Shown piece after piece: positions 12,579 through 23,276 of a stretch of 64,000 nucleotides of DNA. This DNA is from Eurosta solidaginis (Eukaryota; Arthropoda; Insecta; Diptera; Tephritidae): NCBI RefSeq assembly GCF_040869045.1, contig NC_090319.1, forward strand, positions 238,941,832-239,005,831, given 5' to 3'. A program made the position numbers and the translations under genes. The notes under the pieces are model-generated. The model saw only the letters and a list, made by a program, of their open reading frames with translations, did no database searches and was not told the DNA's origin. The first letter of the stretch is position 1; every line of letters begins with the position of its first letter.

Positions 12579-13000
12579 ATATGTAAAGAGTGGACGTGGT
12601 TATCATCCGATTTCGCTCATTTTCAATACCAATCTATTCTGGGCCCAGATAAGCTCTTGTACCAAATTTCGTGAAGATATCTCAATATTTACTCAAGCTA
12701 TCGTGTTAACGGACAGACGGACGGACGAAAGGACGGGCATGGCTCAATCAAATTCTTTTTTCGATACTGATGATTTTGATATGTGGAAGTCTATATCTAT
12801 CTCGATTCCTTTACACCTGTACAACCAACCGTTATCCAATCAAAGTTATAATACCCTGTATACAAGTACAGCTGGGTATAAAAATTTAGATATAATCTTT
12901 ATTAGATTAGTTCTCTAATGGATTCAGAATGAACTCGCATCAAATGATAGAGTTCATTTTCAAATTAATTAATGAAAAATGAGAATCTCCGTGTGTACTA

Positions 13001-13360
13001 GGCCGGGTCGATTTGTGGGGAGGCAAAAAAATCGCGCATTGCTCTGTGAAAATCATATTCTAGGGATCAAAATAAGAAACTTTGCCGAAGGAACCATACC
13101 TCTAAAACGAATTCTCCCCAATTTGGGTCGAAATTTTGGGTAGGGGCAAATTTTGAAAAATCCCACTTTGACCCATTTAGAGTGCTCCAATCGAGTTCAA
13201 ATGTATGACCGATCCCCACTAACTTTGGAGGCCCGACCCACCGATGCGAGTGGCACACCCCCTGGAACCCCCTGGAGGTTCACCATACAAACATTTCAAA
13301 AAATCGCCGGTTTTGCACTTTACATGAAAAAATCAGCGAAATGCCTATGTTTTTTCTTTT
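13001..13360 (+). repeat. Left terminal inverted repeat of the 13-kb transposon
   Basis: Pairs with 16045-16405. Shared blocks in order from the end: 'ggcaaaaaaatcgcgcattg', 'atcaaaataagaaactttgc', 'ggcaaattttgaaaaatccc', 'tttggaggcccgacccac' and 'cgccggttttgcactttaca'. Mismatches and small indels are scattered, so the two repeats have diverged since insertion. Confidence 0.95.
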
Positions 13361-13479
13361 TAGAGTTTATTTTTCTCTTTAGAAATTTATTTAGTCAGAA
13401 TATATGTAAATGAAAAAATGAATTTAACTTAGTAATAGGAAAGAAATTTAAAAAAATTATTAGAAATTAGCGTTTTACA

Positions 13480-13612
13480 ACCCTTTTAAAAACAAGGCAT
13501 CACTGTGATGCATTTGCATGTCGTAAACATAGTTGTGTGGGTTTTTTATTCAACCGTTTTAAAAAATGAAGGTATCACACAATTGCAGATCGTAAAATGT
13601 TGTGAAGAACTC
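13480..13612 (+). repeat. Subterminal direct duplication between inverted repeat and gene
   Basis: Two related modules follow one another: 'acaacccttttaaaaacaag' with 'tgcatttgcatgtcgtaaa', then 'tcaaccgttttaaaaaatga' with 'cacaattgcagatcgtaaa'. The same arrangement is retained in the deleted derivative at 47180-47300 although the gene is lost. Retention suggests a role in mobility or expression, such as transposase binding or the promoter; that role is inference. Confidence 0.65.
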
Positions 13613-13697
13613 AAAGTGTGAAGTGCTAATTTCAGATAAAAAAATATTTCAAACAAAATAATAAGTGAAATGACCATTCCAAATCAAAAAGTTTACA

Positions 13698-15902
13698 ATG
13701 AATCCACCATCCTCTACACCGCAAGATGAAGCAACTACATCAACAACTATCGAAAACCCAATGAGTCATATACCCAAGCATGATGTTACTGTTTTTGGTG
13801 TGTCTACTGATTTAACTGATCTTAATTTACCAACCCATCTGAATATCTTGAGATACTATTTTTACTTAAGCGAACGTGCTAAAACAGAACAAAAAAAGTT
13901 TTCTCATAAATCATTCACTATTCAAGTACAAGATAAGTTGATTGGAATTTGGGAAAAACTTGGTATGGAAATAATGCAGAAAAAAAGTGTATTTAATAAA
14001 TTGAATAAAGTGCTTGACAAGTATCAAGAGCAAATCAAGAGAAGAAACAACACCCAACAATTTACAGAGTATGTTTGAAGGCAGCTCCATGTGCATGCGG
14101 CTGGGTTCCCGAACGCCTCAAAGAGTTCATGTACGATCAACATAATCAGAGAAGACTAACAATGGATGCATTTATGATGGAAACTGAAGAGCAAGGAACA
14201 ACGTCTATGTCATCAATGCCAACATACCAAGATCCCGATGATTCAACATACGCACCGCCACCGGTTCAAGAAGATATAGATAGAAGCACAAGTTCACAAT
14301 ACACAAAGAGATACGATTGTTTTAACTTTGCCTTGGTATGTGACAGATTTGGTGTGCCTGACAGAGTAGCATCAGCATTGGGAACCGCTCTTTTGCAAGA
14401 CTTTAGAACTAAAGATAAGCATGGGAAACCTCTCATCATGAATAAATAGAAAGTTCGCAGAGAAAAAGAGAAATGCAGACAAGAAGTGCTTCGCAAACGG
14501 TTAGATGATACCAATTTGTTAGCGTTTTCATTCGATGGTGGAAAAGATGATACTTTAACGATAGATAAAATTGATGAGAAGTATCTTACTAGGATGGTAA
14601 AAGAACCTCATCTTGTTATTTTGAGAGAAACCAATTCTGAATTGATTGATTACGTAAGACTGGAACATGAAACCGCTGAATACAAAACAACCAAATTAAA
14701 TGGTTTTTTCAACGATCAAAATATATCACTGGATGCATTAATTGGAATATACACTGACAGTGAGCCAACAAACACTGGCCCACACGGTGGAATTATACGA
14801 CGATTCGAATTGCTGTTAAAAATACCATTGCATTGGTTCGTTTGCCTTCTACACTTCAGCGAACTTCCGTTTCGGCATTTGTTTGAAGCTTTGGATAAAT
14901 CAACCAGCACTGGACCAAGATCGGCAACCGGAAAACTGAGCCGTCAAATCGAAACTTGTGAAACTCTTCCGTTAAGTAATTGCTATCACTCATTTATTAT
15001 AATTGTCAACCATTTTTAATTATTTTATTATTATATATTTTCAGGTGGTGGACGGCTTCCAGAAAATTGAGTTGCAAAATATGCCCCCTGATCCAGAAAA
15101 AATTGAATTTTCCACCGATTCGAAGTACTTATACGATATGGCCCATGCAATTTCTAGCGCCGTGGTTCCGGTGGATCTGGCTAACGTCAAACCAAGGAAA
15201 ATTGTACATTCTCGGTGGCTCACCAAGGCCGCTGGATTATTGCGATTATATGTGACAACGGAAAATCCTGATGCAAATTTAAGAATTCTGGTTGAATTTA
15301 TAATTAAATGTTATGTGCCAATGTATTTCAATATCAAGTATTACAGCTCTGTCGTGTACGGCAGTGCATTATTTTTCAAGTTCATTGGTTGATCACGATT
15401 TCTAGAACCTCGTTTACGCAAAATTGTCAATCAAGTAATTAAAGATAATTCATATTATGCGCATTCGGAAAATATCTTGTTATTAATGTTGTTTGATGAT
15501 AGCAAAGAAAAGCGCGACTGTGCCATCAAGAAAATTCTACGCTATCGAACCGATGTTGACGAGCCAATGGAACTTAGAGTTTATTAAAAACCAGATATAA
15601 ACTTTAATTTCACAAGTTATACGGAAAAGATCAATTTGAATGATATAAATATCGTATTTGAACCACCATTCATGCGAAGCATTCCGTACGATACATTGAA
15701 AGAATATTTAAATCAAGATGATCCACCGTGTAATGATCCAAAAATTCCATCACACATACAAGGAACGGAACGACATGTTCTATTGCTAGCTAGCGTTTCC
15801 AAACGGGTTATACCGGAAAATGTAGAGGCTGTTATGGCGACGACATTAGAGAGCCGTGCGGAATTGCCCAGACTTGAAATTAAAAAAGACTTCAAACAAT
15901 AA
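13698..15902 (+). pseudogene. Broken transposase-like gene of the 13-kb transposon, two exons
   Basis: Reading starts at ATG 13698 (MNPPSSTPQDEATTS) and can be followed to the stop at 15902, about 700 codons. Exon 1 is interrupted by a frameshift around 14050-14090, near a cysteine pair (PCACGWVPE), and by an in-frame TAG at 14447. Conserved-looking blocks are LLAFSFDGGKDDTL, then IGIYTDSEPTNTGPHGG and HWFVCLLHFSELPFRHLFEA, consistent with an acidic catalytic core. A 73-bp intron (14972-15044) ends in a pyrimidine tract plus CAG, but its donor reads TTAAGT instead of GTAAGT. Exon 2 resumes in phase (VVDGFQKIELQNMPP), includes IVHSRWLTKAAGLLRLY, and has in-frame stops at 15390 (TGA) and 15585 (TAA). 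No other gene lies in the element. The function as transposase is inferred from position and architecture. Confidence 0.82.
14972..15044 (+). other. Likely spliceosomal intron with damaged donor
   Basis: Protein similarity logic and phase (zero on both sides) place the intron between codon CCG and codon GTG. It is AT-rich, has a polypyrimidine run and a TTTCAG acceptor. The donor dinucleotide is TT where GT is needed, which adds another lesion to the gene. Confidence 0.65.
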
Positions 15903-16044
15903 TTTTTTTGGTTTCTTTTCTATAACTCACTTAAATTAATTTTTTCATTTACATATTTCTGACTAAATAAATTTCTTAAGAGAAAAAACGATATTATTAT
16001 AAATAAATAATAAATATTATTATAATTAAATAAATAAAAATAAA

Positions 16045-16405
16045 GAAAAAACATAGCCATTTAGCTGATTTTTTCATGTAAAGTGCAAAACCGGCGATTT
16101 TTTGAAATGTTTGTATGGTGAACCCCCAGGGGGTTCCAGGGGTGTGCCACTGGTATCGGTGGGTCGGGCCTCCAAAGTTAGTGGGGGTCGGTCATACATT
16201 TGGACTCGATTGGAGCACTCTAAACGGGTCAAAGTGGGATTTTTCAAAATTTGCCCCTACCCAAAAGTTCGACCCAAATTGGGGGACACCAGAATTCGTT
16301 TTAGAGGTATGGTTCCTTCGGCAAAGTTTCTTATTTTGATCCCTAGAATATGATTTTCACAGAGCAATGCGCGATTTTTTTGCCTCCCCACAAATCGACC
16401 CGGTC
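16045..16405 (-). repeat. Right terminal inverted repeat of the 13-kb transposon
   Basis: Reverse complement of 13001-13360 with scattered differences; the outermost bases read GACCGGGTCGATTTGTGGGG outward-in against GGCCGGG on the left. Open frames across it (16102-16353) are not genes. Confidence 0.95.
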
Positions 16406-16891
16406 TAATGAACATATTGTTTAATGTTTCCGTTTTTGCTTGGCTTTTGTTATTTCGTTTTTCTTACATACAGTGATTAATGATGTGTTACAAAATAGGT
16501 GTTGCCATTTACAACTCAATTAAATGCTGTGGTCATAAATACGGTACTTAACTTTTTTACTGTTTGCCGTGAATTTAGTGTTGTATTAGCGTATTATGTT
16601 TTAGCCGTAAATATGTGGAGTTTGTTCTTTATCTCTCTTTGTATAAAGCATGCAAAAGTGAACGCTAAAAATGTCCATAAAAATTTTTATAATGGTTATA
16701 AAGTTGATGACATTATTATTTTTGTTTGTGTTATCTGATTGAAGAAAAAGCCAATGTTAAGAAAGATTGTAATTAAAATGAATAACTGTCCATTTAAGAA
16801 TTAGTCTAATGATTTTTTTATGAATGAGTAACAAATTTAACTTTTGATCATAATTTTTCATGTAGATACCTTGATAAATAATTGTGGGGAT
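16406..16891. other. Non-coding stretch between two elements
   Basis: No recognisable feature. The 79-codon frame at 16499-16738 is hydrophobic by composition but has no start context or homology that I recognise. Confidence 0.5.
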
Positions 16892-17627
16892 TAGGTTAGG
16901 TTGAGTTGGCCGGTCCGTGAGGTGCTCACATAGACTGAATGAGTCCGTAGTGTTGCTGGCAAACCAGGACCTATGTTATAAAATAACTCCGTCCTCTTGG
17001 CAAATACTAGAATCTTTCTAGGACCTATGCCACTTGCTGCTTCTAGTTGTGGCAGCTGTATCGCTCCTACTAGCTGGTGTCTTAGCCTGTCGATCGCAGG
17101 GCACGAGCACAAACTGTTTCCTCCTCCAACCCGCTCTTCCTACATCTGCTATCACTGAACAAGCCTAGTTTAAAGGCATGTGACGCCAGAAGGCAGTATC
17201 CATCATAAATCGACAGTCATCTCTTTGTAATGATAGAAACAACTTTTTTAGTCTAAGGTTGTAAGCTCTACACATAATCTTCGACACTTTACAGCCCCGC
17301 GCGTGGACCCTAGCCTTTCCCGCTTGGTCGATCATGTACTCCTCTTGCCTTGTCTTAATCTCGCCCAATCTAATTGGGACGTCTACGGAGCAAGCTTCAA
17401 GGGATGCGTCTTTTTACCTAGTTCATCCCCTTTTTCATTCCCATATGCCCTGCGACCCAATATATACATATATATGCTTTTTCCTGTCACTGTGCTATTC
17501 GAAATTATAGCCTTAATTGCTGCTTGGCTGTCAATATAAAAGTTAACACGGCTGCAGTTTAAGCTATTCTCTTCCAGTGTTTCTACTGCTTTGGTTAGGT
17601 TAATACTTCCGCTTGGAAAACGCTACA
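16892..17627 (-). pseudogene. 5'-truncated LOA-like LINE, RNase H and 3' end
   Basis: This matches 25729-26570 of the full LOA-like element: on the minus strand it encodes the end of the RNase H region, then IKTRQEEYMIDQAGKARVHA, KVSKIMCRAYNLRLKK, and the tail ILVFAKRTELFYNIGPG, followed by the family 3' untranslated end and a TAACC-type terminus. Small deletions remove the cysteine/histidine motif and shift frames. The 5' side breaks off near 17627, as expected for incomplete reverse transcription. I could not find a clear TSD. Confidence 0.88.
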
Positions 17628-18019
17628 ATGGTGTTGAGGTAATTAGTTGAAATGGTAGTCACTGTGACATTCCATGTGTCTTGAAACCTCATGCGCCTGT
17701 AGTCTCCATTTTACGACAGAACTCCAACACATCAATGCGTTTGCTGTGAGTGAAGTATCTTACTTAGCATTACACAAACCATATTTTCAAATGTAATGTG
17801 GAATTAACTTATCCAACACCAAGTTATTTAAAGCTCTTATTTGCTCAAATTGACGTTTCGCGGGTAACATCGCATATGTGGGAGCTTAAAATGTATGTAT
17901 GTTGGTAATTTTTGGGGAGCCCTACATATATTGCGAGGAATTAGGGGAAAATTTCATTTTAATAATTACCTATGCACAATAGGAATTCTGTGTCTGTTCT
18001 TAAATACATTTAAGCATTG
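17628..18019. other. Non-coding stretch
   Basis: No recognisable gene or element between the LINE fragment and the foldback palindrome. Confidence 0.5.
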
Positions 18020-19555
18020 TTAGCGCCCCGATTCTAGTGTGGTAACAGCATTCTTCACCACGGTAACGAAATCATGTGGAAACTTTTACACCCTTTTGGT
18101 ATTCTATCCGCGAAAGTAGCCGGATAATTTTTTACCCACAAAAGTAGGTGGTTACATCGAAATAACCAAACAACAGCTGTTGTTTAGAAAAAGGCAAAAC
18201 TGAAAAATAAAGAATTGTAAACGCAAATAAGTAAAGATAATAGTAAAAAAGTGTTGCCTCTTGCTATATATTATATATTTGTTTACATTATGTTCTTTTA
18301 CAGAATAAATTACAATATAACTATGTAAAATCTTATGCATGTATGTACATATATACACATCGTCTCGTTTATTCGTTAACCTCGTATCTACGAGTGACAC
18401 ACTTTCGGTACAGCCATGGCGGAACCACACTAGGTGGCAGCATGGTGACATACCTATAAACATAAATAAAAATTGCATGTACTTTGTTTTTGTAAATTCG
18501 ATGGACGAATGTAAAAATCGTACTGCGCCGCAAGTTGATGTATCAAATCAAATAAAAAAGTTTATATTCACCTGTCGCATGCTGCCACTTTGTATCGTTC
18601 CGCCATGGATAAAGCAAAGAAAACCAACTTTTAAATTTCACCACAGACATTGGTGAGTTCTTCAGTGATGACAGCGTTTCCACTTTGGCCAGCATCGCGA
18701 ATAAAAGAACTGGTAACGATTTTCGGTTACATAATGTTCTGGGTACTATTTTACCGGTAACGCTAAGAATTGGGTCGTAAAGCGTTATTTACCAGTTGCA
18801 ACGCTTTAAATAACGCTTTACGGCCCGATTCTTAGCGTTACCCGTAAAATAGTACCCAGAACATTATGTAACCGAAAATCGTTAACAGTTGTTTTATTCG
18901 CGATTCTGGCCAAAGTGGTAACGCTGTCATCACCGAAAACCTCACCAGTGTCTGTGGTGATATTTAAAAGTTGGTTTTCTTCACTTTACCCATGGCGGAA
19001 CGATGCAAGATGGCAGCATGGGGCAGCTGAATATAAACTTTTTTTATTTAATTTGATACATCAACTTCCGGCGCAGTACGATTTTGACATTTGTCCATCG
19101 AATTTACAAAAACGAAGTACATGGAATTTTTATTTATGCTGCCACCGTGTATGGTTCCGCCATGGCTTTACCGAAAATGTGTCACTCGTAGATACGATGT
19201 TAACGAATAAACGGGACGATGTTTATATACATATGTGCATACATGCATACGTTTTTACATAGCTATATTGTAATATATACTGTGAAAGTACATGGAAACA
19301 AATATGTATAGCAAAAGGCAACACTTTTTTACTATTATGTTTACTTATTTGCGTTCACAATTCTTTATTTTTCAGTATTGCCTTTTTCTAAACAACAGCT
19401 TTTGTGTGGTTACATCGATGTTACCACCTATTTTAGTGGGTAAACAATTATCCGGCTACTTTCGTGGGCAGAATACCAAAAGGGTACAAAAGTTACCACA
19501 TGAAGAAAGTTGCCGTGTGAAGAAAGTTGTTACCACATTAGAATCAGGCTGTTAA
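18020..19555. mobile_element. Foldback element: two ~760-bp inverted arms
   Basis: The left arm (about 18020-18799) is the inverse of the right arm (about 18800-19555) nearly throughout, from 'gattctagtgtggtaac' at the outer edge to 'taaagcgttattt' at the centre. Each arm holds a smaller inverted repeat built on 'ccatggcggaac' and 'tggcagcatg', so the former appears four times in alternating orientation (about 18413, 18595, 18991, 19156). No open frame is credible. Long self-complementary arms fit a Foldback-type DNA element or a head-to-head pair of related MITEs. A target duplication is not clear; 'ttaagc' occurs just outside both ends. Confidence 0.88.
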
Positions 19556-19795
19556 GCGCTGTTCAAAATCCAATGTAATTAGGCTCTGTTGATGCGCGCC
19601 TGTAAATATACCACACAATTTGAATCAAAAAACATGCTTTGTTGATTGCATTCCAAAAGCAATAGATATTTAGCATTGCAAAAAATTATATACGGCTTTG
19701 CATTTGCTATGTCATAGCAAATACGCAATCTCAAAAACCGTAGTTTATTTTTGTTGATGCGTTGCAAACATGTGATATAAGTTATATATATGACC

Positions 19796-20493
19796 CAGGA
19801 ATGCTTAACCAACGAACCGATATCATTTCGTTTCGTTTATTAACGTTAAGAACGTCAAATTAACGAAATGATTTTGTTTCGTTTTCTGCCCTATCAAAAC
19901 GTAATCAAATCGTTTATGTTGATTATTAATTTCAAACCAGGCATGCTTACCCAACGAACGGATATCATTTCGTTACGATAATTAACGTTAATAAACGAAA
20001 CGAAATGACTTTCTTTCGTTTATTAACGTTGATTATCGTAACGATAATGATATCGTTTCGTTGGTTAAGCATACCTGTTTCAAACTATGCTGGCAAAGCT
20101 AATTGATGGCGGAGTCATTTAAGGTGAAAGCATTAGCCAAGCTGATTGCAACTTTTCTCATGAATTTTGACAGTACGAACATTTCTCAGAGTATTTTTGA
20201 CATTACCACCAACGAATTACACAAACAAATTACATGGAGTTTGTGTGTGTATGTCCGCTCGCTGTTACCACCTTACGGCTTCACCGTGGCTATATCATTG
20301 CCAGCACAATTCAAACATAAAGTATCACGTTTTTGTTAACGTTTTTAACGTTAACGAAAGCTTTTCGTGTCGGTTAAAAACGAGATACAATTTATCTTGA
20401 TAATTTCTTTATCGATAATATTTCGAAGTGTTTCAACAGAAACGGTGGAAATTTTTTGATAAACGATTAGCTTAACGTTAAGGTGCATCCCTG
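19796..20493 (+). mobile_element. hAT-like non-autonomous element with 8-bp TSD
   Basis: The left end CAGGAATGCTTAACC and right end, read inward, CAGGGATGCACCTTAACG are imperfect inverted repeats of the hAT style. Both sides carry the perfect 8-base duplication ATATGACC (19788-19795 and 20494-20501). The inside is rich in 'ttaacgtt' and 'aacgaaa' motifs and encodes no transposase. It is inserted within one unit of the ~152-bp repeat, since 'tatatatgacc' on the left continues as 'gatctctacgag' on the right. A second, smaller element is nested inside. Confidence 0.93.
19938..20077 (+). mobile_element. Nested 140-bp hAT-like MITE with 8-bp TSD
   Basis: It starts CAGGCATGCTTACCCAACGA and ends in the inverse of CAGGTATGCTTAACCAACGA, so it is almost wholly palindromic. 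The perfect duplication TTTCAAAC lies at 19930-19937 and 20078-20085. Its ends resemble those of the element it entered, implying mobilisation by the same or a related transposase, after the outer element was in place. Confidence 0.95.
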
Positions 20494-20501
20494 ATATGAC
20501 C

Positions 20502-20612
20502 GATCTCTACGAGACAAAATTTTTTGTAATATAAGTAAGCATTGTTTGAAATTCGAAGCTTCTATCTGTTAAAATGGGGCAGAAATTACGAAAGTACCAA
20601 AAAGTACCCTTA
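20502..20612 (-). repeat. Single ~152-bp family unit split by the hAT element
   Basis: Contains 'gatctctacgag', 'gcttctatctgttaaaatgg' and 'ggcagaaattacgaaa', the block order of the array at 45961-48240. The remainder of the unit lies to the left of the hAT-like insertion. Confidence 0.8.
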
Positions 20613-23164
20613 TACTCCCAGTTCCCAGGAGTTCAGGATTTTGTGCAAATGGTCTAGCATCACTGCCTTGCAAACTTCCGTTGCATATTTTTTACAGTAT
20701 ACTAACAAAATACTCGGCTATGCATTTACTACGTCATTGCAACGCAACGTCAAAAACCGTAGTTTATTTTTTCAATATTGAATATCAAATCATCAATTTA
20801 TTAATTTCTTAATTTGGTGTTCGATAAGTAAAGGCAAGATTTTGTTGGCAATTGTGTATAATAACCACTTGCAGTAAATTAAGCGCTCGATTTTCAGTAA
20901 AAAAATTTTCGATTTTGAAAAGTTTAATCGCTTTTAGGGTATTCAATGCCCTTTAATATCTAAAAGTATTAAATTCATCCCATTACCAAATCAAGAATGT
21001 TACATGTGAACGTATAACATATATATATATTGATCGTGAGAACTCCGAGAAAAAGCTAAGGCGGTGTTCAGACTAGAGAATACCTTGCCGAAATAGTTAA
21101 ACTTCAGTAAGGATGATGCAATTTCGGAACATTTTCATTTATGAGATAAAAAGTACAGATTACGAAAATTTTAAAATCTGTAAATGGTCCAGGTCTGCTC
21201 TCTTAAATAAAATATACCACTTTCAATTAAATTTGGTAAAAATATTTGTTTTATGACAGCCATTTTTCCATACTCTCTTAAGGAATTTTATATTTGGTTA
21301 TGTGCAAGTAGTATACCTACTCGTTTTCAGCTTTTATACAATTTACTGTTCGTGATATTTGATTAACTTTTGTGTAAAATTATTTAATTATTAACCATAA
21401 AAAGGCATACCTACTTACCTAATTAATCATTAAACAATTGCCTGAAGATCACTCAATATACTTTTGTGGCTTCCCGGAATACCGAAAAAGTTCATAATAT
21501 CGATATTTCTCAACCAAACAACTGCATTTTTCACGGCATAGCGGAACAACTAAGCGAGATTCTGGAAACATTTTTTTTTAATATTTCAACTTGTACAAAG
21601 CAAACAATGATATTATGAAAGAAAAACTGAAGACAAGCACCTCAAAAACTTTAAGGCTGATTTTCTCGAAAACAGCTGTAAGTGACTTTTCCGGTTATAC
21701 CTCAAAGCCGCAGACTTGATTAATAATCATTAAAATTTTTAATCATTATTTAACAGGTTTGTTGACAGCACATGTGTATCTCTGTATATAATGTTCGGTT
21801 TCGCCCGAACTTAAACTTTCTTACTTGTACAAATTGAAATTGGGCAATTGTTTATGTTCGAGAGGGGAAATCCGAACAAATAAATATTAAAAAAATAAAT
21901 ACCTTGATGACATATCGAGCACATTTTGTAAACAATTTTTATCACAGCAACGTAGTCAAATCCACTCAATGAAATCCAAGCAATGTTGCTGCTCATACCC
22001 TGTAGAAAATTTAGCTACTTTATTCTGTTTGTGGTCTTTTTGCATTCACGGCAAAACTGGTTAAAAGTTTCGGGCTAAATTTTATACTATTCATAGGTAT
22101 AAGCAATTTTTCAAACACGTGGTAAACCCCTCAATTTATTACAACGTTTTTTTAATTTTAATGTGCTTACATTTTACTGAGCAATAAGTCTAAAATTTCT
22201 AAATTAAATCAAAATCAAAACGTTCAGTCTTGCAGCCGAAAATCTAAAAATAGAAGTAGAATCAGAAGTCATAGAATTTTGGAATTGTGGTGATGTTTTA
22301 TTGTACAAATGGGACCAAATGGTAACCAAATTCGGTATACCCGTTTCACGAAAACTGGCATTATCTAAATTTAAATCAATATTTGGCTTGGTCATAAATG
22401 GGGTAAAATTTCACATGTGTGCCATATTCCGATTCATCCGTTCCATCATAATATATATATCACTGGGGAATCAAGACTCGACTTTCACTATCATGATAGT
22501 TACACAGTTAAATTAGTTTTTTTTTTTTGTATTTTGATTATATTTTTTTTTTTTTTTCATTTTACTGGCATAGGGGTTGTCGAAAAGAGATGACAAACGT
22601 GAAACGTAACCAACACATTGACAATTATTTACTGACGTGGTAGTACATTTTTTATTAAAAAATAGTTTCACATCACTTTAAGTTATTTTTTTAGTAAATG
22701 CGTCTAATTTAGTGCTTTATTTTCCCACATCACACTAGAATTGAAAAGTTTTATAGTTTCTCTCCATTCCATTCGCCTAACGCCAACACGCATATTTTGA
22801 CAATCTGAACATGTATGTTGTTGCTGTAGAGATGAGCCAACCATATAGTTGAACCATGATTTCAATTTATTGATTAAGAATTTCTTTAAAAAAGTCCTAC
22901 AAAAATTACTTATTAAGTATATTTATAAGAACGTTGCAATATAATAAATAATAAAAACGAAACGAAACTTCCGCTTCATAATAATATGCACAACCTTGTA
23001 AAGGTAAAAAAATAGCTTAATTTTAAGCTAAACAAATTTATAAAAATTGTCGTTTTCAAAAAAAATATTTGATGTTTTCCGATAAAATAATTTATTTCTT
23101 CCATCACTAATATTCATTAAAACCACGGGAAAAATTCTGCTGAAATCACTTAATAAGTGTATAT
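20613..23164. other. Non-coding stretch with one dispersed-repeat terminus
   Basis: No gene recognised. At 21785-21828 is a terminus of the dispersed repeat family ('ataatgttcggtttcgcccg' then 'aacttaaactttcttacttg'), a hairpin. Long T runs occur at 22510-22560. Confidence 0.5.
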
Positions 23165-23276
23165 AATAATGTGTATCGCGTTATGCGATCCGTGATCGAA
23201 ATCAATTATAGGATTTCTGATTTAGTGCTTGAGTGAAATTGCTTTTCAATACGTGATCGTATGACATGATAGGATC
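23165..23276. mobile_element. Small MITE (TATCGCG...GATCCGTGATC ends), copy 2
   Basis: The left end 'tatcgcgttatgcgatccgt' is mirrored on the right by 'acgtgatcgtatgacatgat'. Same terminal theme as 10027 and 32289; non-coding. Confidence 0.6.

Larger units (their letters stand above)
11385..12880 (+). repeat. Dispersed repeat ('gggcgtggt' family) interrupted by a solo LTR
   Basis: The copy opens with 'agtctaagttcgggt' followed by the complementary 'accgaac', a small hairpin seen at several family ends (21795, 35945, 50615). It contains 'aaagtgggcgtgg', 'gtgccacgcccattttt', 'cggacagacggacggac' and closes with 'gtacagctgggtata', which is inverse to 'ccagctgtac' near the start. It is non-coding. 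The intact counterpart of the interrupted centre lies at 52573-53400. Confidence 0.75.
13001..16405 (+). mobile_element. DNA transposon with long inverted repeats, superfamily unassigned
   Basis: A 3405-bp unit starts GGCCGGGTCGATTTGTGGGG and ends in its near-inverse, with TA on each side (12999-13000 and 16406-16407). The inverted repeats are about 360 bp each, far longer than those of typical Tc1/mariner elements. Between them lies one broken transposase-like gene (13698-15902) preceded by a subterminal repeat region. A 642-bp derivative with the same ends and TA flanks sits at 46857-47498, showing the ends are mobile units. The encoded protein resembles a family I have seen in many arthropod proteomes as uncharacterised or transposase-like, but I cannot place it in a named superfamily. 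This copy is inactive as it stands. Confidence 0.9.

Noticed and set aside
13001..16405. Assignment to Tc1/mariner because of TA flanks
   Set aside because: The protein blocks, ~360-bp inverted repeats and intron do not fit Tc1/mariner.
18152..19555. Frames of 87-115 codons in the foldback
   Set aside because: They occur symmetrically in both arms because the arms are inverse copies, and have no domain.
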